This document shows, in pieces, positions 9,880-19,327 of a DNA stretch of 64,000 nt. Under the pieces are notes generated by a model, which saw only the letters and a program-made list of their open reading frames with translations, was not told the origin of the DNA and did no database searches. The position numbers and the translations under genes were made by a program. The stretch spans positions 124,001-188,000 of the forward strand of contig NZ_QYCP01000091.1 of the NCBI RefSeq assembly GCF_025506275.1, given 5' to 3'. Within the stretch, counting starts at the first letter, position 1; each line of letters starts with the position of its first letter. This DNA is from Brevibacterium permense (GTDB taxonomy: Bacteria; Actinomycetota; Actinomycetes; Actinomycetales; Brevibacteriaceae).

Positions 9880-10472
9880 CTCTTCGCACCCAGGACCTTC
9901 AGAGCGGCCTTGAGGACCACAGAGGTGCCGGCATCAGCACCGGTCTCCTTGACGACGTCGGCGACGACTTCCTCGGCCTGCGCTTCCTTCCACCCGAGTC
10001 CCACAAGGGCGTCGACGACCTGCTGGTTGCCGCCGCCGAAGGACAGCGTGGGTCCGGGAGCGGCAGCGGTGAGCTTCGGCAGTTTGTTCTCCAGCTCGAG
10101 GATGATGCGCGAGGCGCCCTTCTTCCCGATTCCGGGGACACGGGTGAGTGCATTGGCATCCTGATTCGTGATCGCGGCGGCAAGTTCGTCGGGTTCCATC
10201 ACCGAAAGGATGGCCATCGCCAGACGCGGACCGATCCCGGAGATCGACAGCAGCACCTCGAAGGTGTGGTTCTCGTCTTCGGTGCCGAAGCCGTAGAGCG
10301 TCATCGAATCTTCACGCACCACGAGGCTGGTGACCAGTTCGATCTCGGCGCCGTGCCGAGTCCCGGCCAGAGTATCGGGGGTGACGTGGACCTTCCGGCC
10401 GACGCCGTAGGTGAGAACGACGAGGTGGTCAGCTGCGATCCGATGCACCGTACCGCTGAGGAAACTGATCAC
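9876..10472 (-). CDS. ruvA: Holliday junction DNA helicase RuvA
   Basis: 198 residues, normal for the family. N-terminal OB domain (residues 1-62), two helix-hairpin-helix motifs (ISGIGPRLA at about 76-84; VPGIGKKGA at about 111-119) and a C-terminal RuvB-binding domain after an Ala/Pro linker. RuvA clamps the Holliday junction and loads RuvB. GTG start with AAAGG upstream. A LexA-like box and a -10 element lie in the 64-bp gap to ruvC, suggesting ruvAB has its own damage-inducible promoter inside the operon. Confidence 0.97.
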   Translation of the reverse strand: MISFLSGTVHRIAADHLVVLTYGVGRKVHVTPDTLAGTRHGAEIELVTSLVVREDSMTLYGFGTEDENHTFEVLLSISGIGPRLAMAILSVMEPDELAAAITNQDANALTRVPGIGKKGASRIILELENKLPKLTAAAPGPTLSFGGGNQQVVDALVGLGWKEAQAEEVVADVVKETGADAGTSVVLKAALKVLGAKR

Positions 10473-10488
10473 GGACAGCCTTTCTTAG

Positions 10489-10504
10489 GGGAACACGTGT
10501 ACGA
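10489..10504 (-). promoter_or_regulatory. Candidate LexA (SOS) box upstream of ruvA
   Basis: The plus-strand core is GAAC-ACGT-GTAC (10491-10502), flanked to give CGTACACGTGTTC on the minus strand. It matches the actinobacterial SOS palindrome (TCGAAC-N4-GTTCGA) with one mismatch in one half-site and imperfect outer bases. It lies 17-32 nt before the ruvA start. A -10-like TAATCT (10509-10514, minus strand) is just upstream, so bound LexA would cover the transcription start. Confidence 0.6.
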
Positions 10505-10536
10505 ATCCAGATTAGCAGGCACCCGCTCCCCCATGC

Positions 10537-11133
10537 TCACTTGGCGCGCCGCATGGCCTCGGCCCACTGCTGCTGGGCCTTCGTCAGTCCGCTGCCCTGT
10601 CGCCCGCCGGCCTTGCGTTCGGTCAGATCCTTATTCGTCCCCGGCGTCGATTGGGCCGACAGCGCCCCACGCCAGGAATGGCAGATCGCGATGGCCAGGG
10701 CGTCGGCGGCGTCGGCGGGCTTCGGCGGTGCGTCGAGTCCGAGGATCCGCGTCACCATCGAGGTGACCTGCTTCTTGTCCGCACGGCCCGAACCGGTGAT
10801 CGCGGCCTTGACTTCGGATGGGGTGTGCATGGCCACGGGCAGCCCGCGTCGGGCGGCCAGTCCCATAGTCAGTCCCGATGCCTGGGCGGTGCCCATGATC
10901 GTGGACACATCGTTGCGGGCGAAGACGCGTTCGATGGCCACGACATCGGGACGGTACGTGTCCAACCAGCTGTCGAACGCCTCGGCGATGGCACCGAGTC
11001 GGAGGTCGACGGAATCGGCCGAAGGAGTCCGCAGGACGTCGACGGCGACCATCTTCGCCTTCCGGGCGGGCAGGGTGTCGATGACACCGAGCCCGCACCG
11101 GGTCAGCCCTGGATCAACACCGAGGATGCGCAT
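10537..11133 (-). CDS. ruvC: Crossover junction endodeoxyribonuclease RuvC
   Basis: 198 residues. RNase H-fold resolvase with the expected acidic residues: Asp7 in [10 protein letters not shown], Glu in VVAIERVF (about 68) and the [11 protein letters not shown]sp pair (about 142-145). It nicks Holliday junctions symmetrically after RuvAB migration. A basic tail of about 30 residues follows the core. The ATG shares one base with the yebC stop (TGATG), so it is coupled to yebC. Confidence 0.96.
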   Translation of the reverse strand: MRILGVDPGLTRCGLGVIDTLPARKAKMVAVDVLRTPSADSVDLRLGAIAEAFDSWLDTYRPDVVAIERVFARNDVSTIMGTAQASGLTMGLAARRGLPVAMHTPSEVKAAITGSGRADKKQVTSMVTRILGLDAPPKPADAADALAIAICHSWRGALSAQSTPGTNKDLTERKAGGRQGSGLTKAQQQWAEAMRRAK

Positions 11134-11885
11134 CAGGCATCGAGTTCGGCGAGGACCTCATCGCTGACATCGGCGTTCGAGTAGACGTTCTGCACCTCGT
11201 CGCTGTCTTCGAGCGCATCGATGAGGGAGAAGACCTTCTGTGCGGTCTCCGCGTCGAGGCTGACCTCGAGTTCGGGCACGAAGGAGGCCTCGGCCGAGTC
11301 GTAGTCGATTCCGGCGTCGACGAGGGCCGTGCGCACAGCCACGAGGTCGGTGGCCTCGCAGATGATCTCGAACTTCTCGCCGACTTCCTTGACCTCTTCG
11401 GCTCCGGCGTCCATGGTCGCCAGCAGAATGGCCTCTTCGTCGGTCTCTTCGGCGCCCACGGTGATGACGCCCTTGCGGTTGAAGTTGTACGTCACCGAAC
11501 CGGGATCGGCCATCGAACCGCCGTTGCGGGTCACGGCCACGCGCACCTCGGAGGCGGCGCGGTTGCGATTGTCGGTGAGACATTCGATGAGCAGAGCCAC
11601 ACCGCCGGCGGCGTAGCCTTCGTACATGATCGTCTCGTAGTTGACTCCGGAGCCGTCGAGACCGCCGCCGCGCTTGACCGCACGGGTGATGTTGTCCGCG
11701 GGGACCGAGTTCTTCTTCGCCTTCTGGATCGCATCGAACAGCGTCGGGTTGCCGTCGGGGTCGGGTCCACCGTTGCGTGCGGCAACCTCGATGTTCTTGA
11801 TCAGCTTGGCAAAGAGCTTGCCGCGCTTGGCATCGATGGCAGCCTTCTTGTGTTTAGTCGTTGCCCATTTGGAATGACCTGACAC
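11133..11885 (-). CDS. yebC: YebC/PmpR family protein
   Basis: 250 residues. The N-terminus [14 protein letters not shown] and the segment [17 protein letters not shown] are diagnostic of the YebC/TACO1 family. These were long annotated as DNA-binding regulators; recent work on the family points to helping ribosomes through hard-to-translate stretches. Which applies here cannot be told from sequence. GTG start with GGAAGGAA upstream. It opens the yebC-ruvC-ruvA-ruvB block, the usual order. A TATAGACT motif about 35 nt upstream may be its -10. Confidence 0.95.
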   Translation of the reverse strand: MSGHSKWATTKHKKAAIDAKRGKLFAKLIKNIEVAARNGGPDPDGNPTLFDAIQKAKKNSVPADNITRAVKRGGGLDGSGVNYETIMYEGYAAGGVALLIECLTDNRNRAASEVRVAVTRNGGSMADPGSVTYNFNRKGVITVGAEETDEEAILLATMDAGAEEVKEVGEKFEIICEATDLVAVRTALVDAGIDYDSAEASFVPELEVSLDAETAQKVFSLIDALEDSDEVQNVYSNADVSDEVLAELDA

Positions 11886-12022
11886 TGGTGTTCCTTCCTG
11901 TAGTTACAGCCTCTCAAGTCTATACGCTGACCGCGCCGACTCGTGCAGACTTCCCCTTCGCGATTCCGTCCGGGCTCGCACCGGACCTCATTGCGGACCT
12001 GTTCCGGAGCGCGCTCGTGCGC

Positions 12023-12502
12023 TCAGTCGATGACCAGCGGCACGTCGGGAACTGACCCGGCGGTGGCCAGGTCGATGAGGCCGAGGAGGTTCTTCGGATA
12101 GATCGTCTCCGTCGTGGCCAGGAGCTCCTCCCGGGCCCACCAGCGGAATTCGAGCAGGCTGCGCTTCTCGATGTCCGTCCAGACCGCATCTTCGAGCTCG
12201 ATGTCCTCGCTGGTGCGGAACGCGAAGTAGGTTTCGACCTGGCGCAGCGACTTCTCCGTGAATTCGAAGACTTCGTCGCGCGTGGCCAAGGGACCGATGA
12301 GTTCGTGAGGTTCGCATTCGATGCCGGTCTCCTCGGCCAGTTCCCGGGCCGCCGTCTGCGCGGCTGACTCGCCGAGTTCGGAACCGCCTCCGCAGGTCAT
12401 CCACCATTGGTGACTGGGGGTCAGCAGATCCTGGGCACGGATCAGGAGAACCTCGTCGCGCTCATTGAGTAATACGACCCGTGAGGCTTTACGAGGTTTC
12501 AT
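12023..12502 (-). CDS. NUDIX hydrolase
   Basis: 159 residues. A complete NUDIX box (G-x5-E-x7-REL-x-EE-x-G) runs from the GGGSELGE segment through RELAEETGI at about residues 48-70. It binds Mg and hydrolyses a nucleoside-diphosphate-linked substrate; which one is not evident. The ATG at 12502 (MKPRKASR) is preceded by CTGGAGAAA. The same frame stays open upstream, but those codons lie in the preceding intergenic region and look non-coding. Confidence 0.9.
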   Translation of the reverse strand: MKPRKASRVVLLNERDEVLLIRAQDLLTPSHQWWMTCGGGSELGESAAQTAARELAEETGIECEPHELIGPLATRDEVFEFTEKSLRQVETYFAFRTSEDIELEDAVWTDIEKRSLLEFRWWAREELLATTETIYPKNLLGLIDLATAGSVPDVPLVID

Positions 12503-12543
12503 GTTTCTCCAGTGGTCGGCGGCGAAGGGAGGCAAGTGTTTGC

Positions 12544-12572
12544 AGAATAATGACGCTGGGGGATTTCGGCAA
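12544..12572 (-). promoter_or_regulatory. Promoter TTGCCG-17-TATTCT for NUDIX gene
   Basis: On the minus strand a -35 TTGCCG (12567-12572) and a -10 TATTCT (12544-12549) are separated by exactly 17 bases. The predicted leader is about 35 nt, in the 130-bp gap after the peptidase gene. Confidence 0.5.
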
Positions 12573-12632
12573 GAGCGCGGCAGCGGCCCAGAGAACGATA
12601 TCGGCTCTGTACGGTCCCGGCCAACTCGGCGC

Positions 12633-14675
12633 TCATGACGCGGAGTCGGCCGCTGCGGCCACATCGGGATCAGCCGCCTCAGGACGATGTCGTCCATCCT
12701 GGGACTGTTCCCGATCTTCGCCGCCCAGACGGCGATCCCACCATTCGAGGATGGCTTCGAAGCGCTGCCTGCGGTGGCGGGGCTGCCCGGCCCGGGAGAG
12801 CTCGTGGTTCTCCCCGGGGAAGATGAGCATCTCGGTGTCGACCCCGGCTCTCTGCAGGGCCGCATAGTACTGCTGTGCCTGCTCCAACGGGCAGCGCAGA
12901 TCGAGTTCCGAGTGCATCACCAAGGTCGGTGTGCCGACCTGTGGAGCGTGGACCAGAGGTGATTGGGCCGCGATCGCCTCGCGGCTGCGGCTCGTGTACT
13001 CCTCGGAGAAGAAGCGGCCGATGTCGGAGGTCCCGACGAAGCTGTCGGGGTCGAGGTAGCCGCGTTCGACGATGGCGGCGCGGAAGCGATGGTCCGCGGC
13101 GATCGTCATGGCTGTGAGATATCCCCCATACGATCCGCCCTGGATGCCCAGACGGCTGCGATCGAGGGAGGGATCGAGGTCGAGAGCATGGTCGAGGACG
13201 GCGAGCACATCGGCCATCGCCGGTGCCGCCATGTCTCCTTGGACGGCGGTCCCCCAGCTGCGGGTGCGGCCGCCGGATCCGCGCGGGTTCGAGAACACGA
13301 CGGCGTAGCCTGCGGACGTGAGCACCTGGGTCTCGTCGAACCACGAATGCGTGTACTGGGCGAAGGGCCCGCCGTGGATGTTGAGGATGACGGGGAACGG
13401 CCCGTCTCCGTGCGGTTTGGCCAGCCAGCCGGTGATCGTCCCGGAAACGCCTGGCACCCGCAGCACCTGGGGCAGGACGGAGTTCGCCGGTGCCGGATGC
13501 TCCTTGACGATGACAGAGGACCCCACCGCCGAGGCGGTCCCGGAATCCGTGTGCCGGCCGAGGGCGATACGGCCGAGCACAGCCGGAGAGTGCGGGGTCG
13601 ACCCGGTGAAGACGAGCGTTTCCTCGTCGGCGTCGAAGCCGTTGACGACGGTGGTGTCGTCGGTGAGGAACTCGAGGTCATTCACGCCGATCTCTGCGGC
13701 GTCGAGGCCGATGCGAACGATCCGGGTGGCCCCGTCTGTGTCGACGGCGGCGATGACCGCTCCCCCGTGGATCTGCGGCGGGATCGGTGCCAGCGCCACG
13801 GTCTCCGGGTCGGTCAGCCGCCTCGTGGAGCCGGTCGATACGGTGTGGATGAAGAGCCCGGGCATCTGCCCGACGAAGTCGAGTTCGTCACGGGTCAGCG
13901 CATTGCCGATCAGCACAACGGTGTCTTCGTCGAGCCACCGGTGCAGACCGACGTCCATGGGCGGCAGCTCGAGTGGTGTCGGCGCCTCTCCCCCGAGCAG
14001 CCAGACCGTCGAGCGCAGGTCGGGCTGCCCCCGGTCGGGGTGGAGCGCGGAGACCACGGACACTCGCGTGCCGTCCGGGGAGAACTGCGGATCGTGGACG
14101 TCGCTGTCCGGGGTCGTCAGCAGAGTCGACAGCGGAACTTCGGAGGCCCCACGCAGGCCCACGGTGCCGAGACCGGGTTCGGCGAGGTCGACGAGGAAGG
14201 CGCGGGCCGGACGGTCGTTCGTATAGCCGAGGCCGTTGGCCAGGTAGGAGGCCGTGGTGATCCGGCGTGGAGCTTCTTCCGCCGCCGAAATGGCATCGTC
14301 GAGCCCGTAGCGTCCGGGTTCGGCGACGCGGGCGACGTAGAGGGCCCTGGAACGGGTGTCGTCGAGGGCGAATTCGGACACTCCGAGGTGGTTGTCCGTG
14401 ATCTGGTGTGCCGTCTCCAGGCTGTCGCCGACGAAGAGCTGCGGGGCGGCTTTCTTCTCCGCGCTCAGATAACCGGACCAATTCGGGCCACACTCTGGGT
14501 TGGAGTCCGACCATGAGTGGGTCAGCCGTCTGGAGTTGTCGTCGCTCAAGGAGAACAGCTGGGAGAGGTAGCTGTTGGTCTCGAGGTCTGGTCGTCGGAT
14601 CGTGATGACGGCGTCGTCGCCGCGCAACACGGGTGAGGAGTACTCGGCAAGAGTGCCGAGGTCTTCAGGATTCAT
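12633..14675 (-). CDS. S9 family peptidase (prolyl oligopeptidase type)
   Basis: 680 residues. An N-terminal WD40-like beta-propeller region (about 1-400) is followed by an alpha/beta-hydrolase domain. The triad is visible: Ser515 in GGSYGG, Asp592 in HSELDLRC and His624 in GENHEL, as in acylaminoacyl-peptidase/DPP-like S9 enzymes. There is no signal peptide, so it is likely cytosolic and acts on short peptides. The ATG at 14675 overlaps the HIT gene stop (ATGA) and has AAGGAA at suitable spacing; the ATG at 14684 is too close to that site. The last 30 residues are a charged low-complexity tail. Confidence 0.92.
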   Translation of the reverse strand: MNPEDLGTLAEYSSPVLRGDDAVITIRRPDLETNSYLSQLFSLSDDNSRRLTHSWSDSNPECGPNWSGYLSAEKKAAPQLFVGDSLETAHQITDNHLGVSEFALDDTRSRALYVARVAEPGRYGLDDAISAAEEAPRRITTASYLANGLGYTNDRPARAFLVDLAEPGLGTVGLRGASEVPLSTLLTTPDSDVHDPQFSPDGTRVSVVSALHPDRGQPDLRSTVWLLGGEAPTPLELPPMDVGLHRWLDEDTVVLIGNALTRDELDFVGQMPGLFIHTVSTGSTRRLTDPETVALAPIPPQIHGGAVIAAVDTDGATRIVRIGLDAAEIGVNDLEFLTDDTTVVNGFDADEETLVFTGSTPHSPAVLGRIALGRHTDSGTASAVGSSVIVKEHPAPANSVLPQVLRVPGVSGTITGWLAKPHGDGPFPVILNIHGGPFAQYTHSWFDETQVLTSAGYAVVFSNPRGSGGRTRSWGTAVQGDMAAPAMADVLAVLDHALDLDPSLDRSRLGIQGGSYGGYLTAMTIAADHRFRAAIVERGYLDPDSFVGTSDIGRFFSEEYTSRSREAIAAQSPLVHAPQVGTPTLVMHSELDLRCPLEQAQQYYAALQRAGVDTEMLIFPGENHELSRAGQPRHRRQRFEAILEWWDRRLGGEDREQSQDGRHRPEAADPDVAAAADSAS

Positions 14676-15277
14676 CTGTTCCATTCCTTTTTGAGCCGTG
14701 CCTGCACATCGGCGTGCACTTGCGGCAGGGCTTTGGTCTGGGCGATCACAGGCAGGAAGTTCGCGTCGCCGCCCCAGCGCGGGACGACGTGCTGGTGCAG
14801 GTGGGCGGCGATGCCTGCGCCGGCCACGGGCCCCTGGTTCATGCCCAGATTGAATCCGTGAGGACCGGATACCGCCCGGATGACGCGCATCGCCTTCTGC
14901 GTGAACTCGGCGAGTTCGACGGTCTCCTCTTGGGTCAGATCCGTGTAGTCGGCCACGTGACGATAGGGGCAGAGGAGCAGGTGGCCCGGGTTGTACGGGT
15001 AGAGGTTGAGCACCGCGTACACGTGCTGACCGCGGGCGACGATGAGTCCGTCCTCGTCGGTCTTCGACGGCGCAGTGCAGAACGGGCACTCCTCGGCGCG
15101 GTCGTCCTTCGGTTTGTCCTGACCGTCGATGTAGACCATCCGGTGCGGGGTCCACAGACGCTGGAATCCGTCGGGTTCCCCGGGGAACCCGGCGGCAGCC
15201 TCGGGGTAGGGAATCCCTTCGCCGAGGCGGCCGTCCGAGTTCTCCGCTGCGGTTCGGCTGTCGTCGCCTCCGCTCAT
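14672..15277 (-). CDS. HIT domain protein, Ap4A phosphorylase type
   Basis: 201 residues. The histidine triad HLHQH is at 159-163, and a zinc-type CPFC motif at 64-67 with other conserved segments matches the actinobacterial HIT enzymes typified by the Mycobacterium tuberculosis Ap4A phosphorylase beside thrS. The likely reaction is phosphorolysis of diadenosine polyphosphates, by-products of aminoacyl-tRNA synthetases. It sits directly after thrS with an ATGA overlap, which supports such a housekeeping link. Substrate is inferred from family and context only. Confidence 0.9.
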   Translation of the reverse strand: MSGGDDSRTAAENSDGRLGEGIPYPEAAAGFPGEPDGFQRLWTPHRMVYIDGQDKPKDDRAEECPFCTAPSKTDEDGLIVARGQHVYAVLNLYPYNPGHLLLCPYRHVADYTDLTQEETVELAEFTQKAMRVIRAVSGPHGFNLGMNQGPVAGAGIAAHLHQHVVPRWGGDANFLPVIAQTKALPQVHADVQARLKKEWNR

Positions 15278-17280
15278 ACCTGGGCCTTGGTCTCGATCGC
15301 GTCGAGGATCCGTCGCACCGCCTCGGCGACGGGGACGCCGTTCTCCTGTTCGCCGTTGCGGAAGCGGAAGGACACGGCACCGGCGTCGCGGTCCTCTCCG
15401 CCGGCGATGAGGGTGAAGGGCACCTTCGACTTCGAGGCGTTGCGGATCTTCTTCGGGAACCGGTCGTCGCTGTCGTCGATCTCGACGCGGACCCCGGACT
15501 TGCGCAGCTGGTCGGCCACCTCGGCGAGGTAGTCGTTGAACTCATCGGCCACGGGGATGCAGGTCACCTGCACGGGCGCCAGCCACACGGGGAAGGCCCC
15601 GGCATAGTGTTCGGTGAGCACGCCGAGGAAGCGTTCGATGGAACCGAACTTCGCGGAGTGGATCATCACCGGCTGTCTGCGGGAGCCGTCGGCGGCGACG
15701 TATTCGAGTCCGAAGCGCTCGGGCTGATTGAAGTCGAGCTGGACGGTCGACATCTGCCAGGTGCGGCCGATGGCGTCACGGGCCTGGACGGAGATCTTCG
15801 GGCCGTAGAAGGCCGCGCCGCCCGGGTCGGGGACGAGTTCGAGCCCGGTTTCCTGAGCGACCTCTTCGAGCACACTGGTGGCTTCGGCCCACTGTTCGTC
15901 GGAGCCGATGAACTTGTCGGCCTTCTTTCCATCCTCGTCTCGGGTCGACAGCTCGAGGTAGAAGTCGTCGAGGCCGAAGTCACGCAGCAGACTGAGCACG
16001 AAACCCAGCAGGTGGCGGATCTCCTTGGCCGCATCTTCCTGAGCGACATAGGAGTGCGAGTCATCCTGGGTCAGGGCGCGGACACGGGTGAGGCCGTGGA
16101 TGACTCCGGAGGCCTCGTCACGGTAGACGGTGCCGAACTCGAACAGCCGCAGCGGCAGGTCACGATAGGAGCGGCCCCTGGAGCGGTAGATCAGGTTGTG
16201 CATGGGGCAGTTCATGGCCTTGAGCCGGTAGGGAGTGCCCTCCTTGACGATCTCGCCGGACTCGTCGCGGACCTCGTCGACGGACATCGCCGGGAACATG
16301 TTCTCCCCGTAGTAGGGCAGGTGTCCGGAGGTGTAGTACAGCGTCTCTTTCGAGATGTGCGGGGTCCCGACGTATTCGAAGCCCTCATCGATATGACGTG
16401 CGCGGACGTAGTCCTCCATCTCGCGTTTGATGACCCCGCCCTTGGGGTGGAAGACGGGCAGGCCGGAGCCTAGCTCTTCGGGAAACGAGAACAGATCCAT
16501 CTCGGCACCGAGCTTGCGATGGTCGCGACGCTCAGCTTCGGCAATGCGGTCCTGGTAGGCCTTGAGGTCGTCCTTCGACGCCCAGGCGGTTCCGTAGACG
16601 CGCTGCAGGCTCGCATTCGCCTGGTCGCCGCGCCAATAGGCCGCCGAGGATCGTGTGATGGCGAAGCCGTTGCCGATGAGCTTGGTGTTGGGCAGGTGGG
16701 GGCCGCGGCAGAGGTCCTGCCAGACGACCTCGCCCTTGCGGTCGACGTTTTCGTAGACGGTGAGTTCACCGCCGCCGACCTCGACGGAGGTCTCCTCGTC
16801 GCCGCCCTTGCCCTTGTCGTTGATGAGTTCGAGCTTGTACGGCTCGTTGGCCATCCGCTCGCGGGCTTCCTCTTCGGAGACGACGACGCGGTTGAAGGTC
16901 TGACCGGACTTGACGATCTGGGCGGCCTTCTTCTGAATCGCCTTGAGGTCCTCAGGGGTGAAGGGTTCGGCGGCGTCGAAATCGAAGTAGTAGCCGTCGG
17001 TGATGTAGGGCCCGATGCCGAGCTTGGTTCCGGGGAAGAGCTCCTGGACGGCCTGAGCGGTGACGTGACCGGTGGAGTGGCGCAGGATGTCGAGTCCGGC
17101 GTCGGAGTCGATGGTGATCGGAGCGATCCGGTCTCCTGACTGCAGCTCGCGGCTGAGGTCGGCGGGTTCGCCGTTCAGCCACATGGCGACGACTGTGCGG
17201 TCGGTGGAGAAGATCTCCGTTCCGGTCAGACCCTCTTTCCAGGGAATGCTTTCGCCCGCGCAGTCGATGCTGTCTGCCAC
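15274..17280 (-). CDS. thrS: Threonine--tRNA ligase
   Basis: 668 residues, a full-length class II synthetase. N-terminal TGS domain (1-62), editing domain with HSTGHV (about 67-72), catalytic core with class II motifs (motif 2 near the [18 protein letters not shown] YRDEASG...[10 protein letters not shown] region) and a C-terminal anticodon-binding domain (about 570-668). It charges tRNA-Thr. GTG start at 17280 preceded by GGAGAAG. I saw no T-box-like leader in the ~200 bp upstream. First gene of the thrS-HIT-S9 peptidase operon. Confidence 0.97.
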   Translation of the reverse strand: MADSIDCAGESIPWKEGLTGTEIFSTDRTVVAMWLNGEPADLSRELQSGDRIAPITIDSDAGLDILRHSTGHVTAQAVQELFPGTKLGIGPYITDGYYFDFDAAEPFTPEDLKAIQKKAAQIVKSGQTFNRVVVSEEEARERMANEPYKLELINDKGKGGDEETSVEVGGGELTVYENVDRKGEVVWQDLCRGPHLPNTKLIGNGFAITRSSAAYWRGDQANASLQRVYGTAWASKDDLKAYQDRIAEAERRDHRKLGAEMDLFSFPEELGSGLPVFHPKGGVIKREMEDYVRARHIDEGFEYVGTPHISKETLYYTSGHLPYYGENMFPAMSVDEVRDESGEIVKEGTPYRLKAMNCPMHNLIYRSRGRSYRDLPLRLFEFGTVYRDEASGVIHGLTRVRALTQDDSHSYVAQEDAAKEIRHLLGFVLSLLRDFGLDDFYLELSTRDEDGKKADKFIGSDEQWAEATSVLEEVAQETGLELVPDPGGAAFYGPKISVQARDAIGRTWQMSTVQLDFNQPERFGLEYVAADGSRRQPVMIHSAKFGSIERFLGVLTEHYAGAFPVWLAPVQVTCIPVADEFNDYLAEVADQLRKSGVRVEIDDSDDRFPKKIRNASKSKVPFTLIAGGEDRDAGAVSFRFRNGEQENGVPVAEAVRRILDAIETKAQV

Positions 17281-17421
17281 TGATCTTCTCCGTTCGTCAT
17301 GTGTTCATTCGACCAGTCCTTTCGGTGGGCTGGTCACCCTCAGATTCTAGTACCAATTCGCTTGTGACAAATCAGTTGGGTGGCAGTCGAATGACTGCCA
17401 CCCACACTGAGTCTGCCGAAG

Positions 17422-17473
17422 CCTGTACCCGAGGCGGCAGGGCCGAAAAGGCCATGTCACCTCGGGATACAGG
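17422..17473 (-). terminator. Cross-shaped inverted repeat after the Q/N-rich membrane protein gene
   Basis: Outer arms 17422-17434 and 17460-17473 pair over 13 bp with a single-base bulge. Inside them a second hairpin, GGCC-GAAAA-GGCC (17441-17453), folds on its own. The structure begins four bases after the stop codon at 17477-17479, so it is a likely terminator or 3'-end stabiliser. There is no T-run. Confidence 0.6.
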
Positions 17474-17476
17474 GCG

Positions 17477-18790
17477 TCACTGCTTGTAGAACTCGAAGTC
17501 CGTGCCCTTGCCGAGGTCGTCGACGAGTTCGAGCTTGAGGTGCATCCCATCGATTTCGGCCTTGGGAACACCGAAGGCGAATTCATAGGTCGTCTCACCG
17601 CCTGCGGGAACCGGATCGGCGAAGGCCAGCGAGCCCTTGTAGTTTCCACCGTCGAAGACGTCGTCGTATTCCGTGCTGCCGCCGTTGTTGGCAGAGAGAT
17701 TCGTGAGAGTCATCTGCAGGTCGGAGCTCGAGTTGTTCTTCACGGTCATCGTCACGATGGCGATCTCACCGTTGGATGACTCTGCGCCGGAGGCCGACGA
17801 CGATGCGGTGCCCTCGCGGACGTTGATCTGGGCGGTGACGTCGGTGCCGATCTCGACCTCGCCGGCCTGAGCAGGTGCGGCCTGTCCGCCGTCGGAGCCG
17901 CCGGAGCCCTGGCTCGGGTCCTGTCCGGCTCCCTGGCTCGGGTCGGCAGGGGCGGAGGAGCTGGCCGCTTCGTCGATGGCTTTGCCGAGCATTCCGATGC
18001 CGAGGATGGTAAAGATGACGACTGCGATCGAGATGACGACCGACACGATACCGAGGATGATGCCGGTGATGTTGAGGCCCTTGTTGCTGGCCAGGCCCTT
18101 CTTGACCGCGGAGAGTCCGACGAAGCCGAAGATCACCGCTGCGATTCCGAAGAGAGCGCCGGCGCCGAAGACGAAGGCACCCAGGACGCCGACGATGCCG
18201 CCGATGAGGGCGAGGATGCCCCAGATGTTCTTCGAGGTGCTGCCGCCGGCGCCCGAGGGATATTGGCCGTAGCCGGAGTTCGGGTTGGCCGGGATGAACT
18301 GGTCGGAGGATCCGTCCGCGCCTGCGTAGGCCGGCTGCTGACCGTACTGGTTGGCGTCGTATCCCTGCGCATTGGCGTCGTAGGGGTTCTGCCTGTACTG
18401 ATTGTCCCCGTACTGATTCTGGTCAGGCTGGCCCTGACCGTACTGGTTCTGATTGTTCGGATCCTGGCCGTACTGGTTCTGGCCATACTGATTCTGATCG
18501 TTCGACGCACCGTAGTTCGGCTGGGAGCCGTACTGGGGAGCCTGCTGTCCGTACTGCTGCGAGCCGTCGTTGCCGCCCTGACCGTAGTTCGGCTGCGAAC
18601 CATTGGGCTGGTCGCCCGACGATCCGTACTGATGACCGGACTGCCCCAAACCGTACTGACCGGGCTGCTGACCGGCGTTCTGATCGTTGCCGTAGTTGGG
18701 GGCATTCGGCGGCTGGTTGTTCGGGTTCTGCCCGTTGGGGTTGTTGGGCGAACCGTCACCCGAACCGTACGGGTTCTGAGGAGTAGACAT
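17477..18790 (-). CDS. Membrane protein with Q/N/G/Y-rich tail and DUF4352-like domain
   Basis: 437 residues. Residues 1-175 are almost wholly Gln, Asn, Gly, Tyr, Pro, Ser and Asp in short NQYGQ-type repeats. Two membrane helices follow (about 193-225 and 240-270) in a DUF4190-like pattern, then an Ala/Ser/Gly linker and a C-terminal beta domain (about 310-437) resembling the DUF4352 immunoglobulin-like fold, expected outside the cell. The role is unknown. The N-terminal tail is like those of the two DUF4870 proteins at 29.6-31.2 kb. ATG start with GGAGC upstream; a terminator-like structure follows. Confidence 0.75.
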   Translation of the reverse strand: MSTPQNPYGSGDGSPNNPNGQNPNNQPPNAPNYGNDQNAGQQPGQYGLGQSGHQYGSSGDQPNGSQPNYGQGGNDGSQQYGQQAPQYGSQPNYGASNDQNQYGQNQYGQDPNNQNQYGQGQPDQNQYGDNQYRQNPYDANAQGYDANQYGQQPAYAGADGSSDQFIPANPNSGYGQYPSGAGGSTSKNIWGILALIGGIVGVLGAFVFGAGALFGIAAVIFGFVGLSAVKKGLASNKGLNITGIILGIVSVVISIAVVIFTILGIGMLGKAIDEAASSSAPADPSQGAGQDPSQGSGGSDGGQAAPAQAGEVEIGTDVTAQINVREGTASSSASGAESSNGEIAIVTMTVKNNSSSDLQMTLTNLSANNGGSTEYDDVFDGGNYKGSLAFADPVPAGGETTYEFAFGVPKAEIDGMHLKLELVDDLGKGTDFEFYKQ

Positions 18791-19090
18791 AGGTGCTCCG
18801 AGTCATCGTCGTTTAGTACAACACCTAGCGTACTAGCAAACCCCTTTGATCCCGCATGCTGACCGCGTTTCAGTCCTGGAACACGGTGAACTAAACGTAC
18901 ACAATTCTGTTTCTCGCGTTCAGTGCCTCGAGCGTCTTCTTCTCGACCTCACCGAACATGACTGCTCACCCCGGAGGCTCGGTCACAGCAGCGACGCTTT
19001 GCGGCTGAGATAGGACCGATTGGTACACGCTTCTTTGCATTGCACACCGAGGAACGTGATGATTCCAGAGAAAACAGAGCCGAAACAGTG

Positions 19091-19182
19091 CTCACCGGCG
19101 CGACTGGGCGAATCTCACCGGCGTGCTTGGGCGAAATCCACCAGCGGGACCGGGAGAATCTCACCGGCGTGCTCGGGTGAAG
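19091..19182. repeat. Four tandem copies of a 23-bp unit
   Basis: Units start at 19091, 19114, 19137 and 19160, exactly 23 bp apart. A typical unit begins CTCACCGGCGTGCT and ends GGGCGAA. Copies 1, 2 and 4 are close; copy 3 is diverged (begins TCCACCAGCG). Twenty-three is not a multiple of three, so this is not a protein repeat. It could be the repeated terminal sequence of a lost transposon or a protein-binding array. Confidence 0.8.
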
Positions 19183-19295
19183 AGGGTGATTGAGAGTTAA
19201 TGGGGATCGAGGGCTAATGGTCAGAAAGTCTCCTCGAGCGTGAATGCACGACCCATATCCGAACGAGCAGAATCTTTTCAATTCTGAATGCACGA

Positions 19296-19320
19296 AGCCC
19301 CGAGTGGATCACTCGGGGCT
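19296..19320 (-). terminator. Terminator of the tRNA cluster
   Basis: A perfect 10-bp stem, AGCCCCGAGT paired with ACTCGGGGCT, with a 5-base loop, starts seven bases after the 3' end of the last tRNA gene in the minus direction. The following T content is modest. Confidence 0.75.
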
Positions 19321-19327
19321 ACTTCTG

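Larger units (their letters stand above)
18791..19327. other. Gene-poor stretch of 537 bp
   Basis: I see no convincing gene. It holds the promoter region of the minus-strand membrane protein gene (with imperfect GTTTAGTAC/GTACTAGCAAAC arms just upstream of its start), an array of four 23-bp repeats (19091-19182) and the tRNA terminator (19296-19320). A minus-strand open frame at 18949-19293 runs through the repeat array and has Ser/Arg-rich, non-protein-like composition, so it is not called. Confidence 0.7.

Noticed and set aside
12633..15545. 970-codon frame that appears to fuse upstream sequence to the S9 peptidase
   Set aside because: The first 290 codons lie inside the HIT gene and thrS in another frame. 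The ATG at 14675, with coupling and a ribosome site, is the real start.
17281..17476. T-box or other aminoacyl-tRNA leader upstream of thrS
   Set aside because: I could not find the T-box bulge sequence or an antiterminator/terminator pair; the space mostly holds the terminator of the next gene.
19091..19182. CRISPR-like spacing of repeats
   Set aside because: The copies are directly adjacent 23-bp units with no spacers and there are no cas genes, so it is a tandem repeat, not a CRISPR array.
18949..19293. 114-codon minus-strand frame in the gene-poor stretch
   Set aside because: It runs through the 23-bp repeat array, has no ribosome site and a Ser/Arg-rich composition typical of chance frames.
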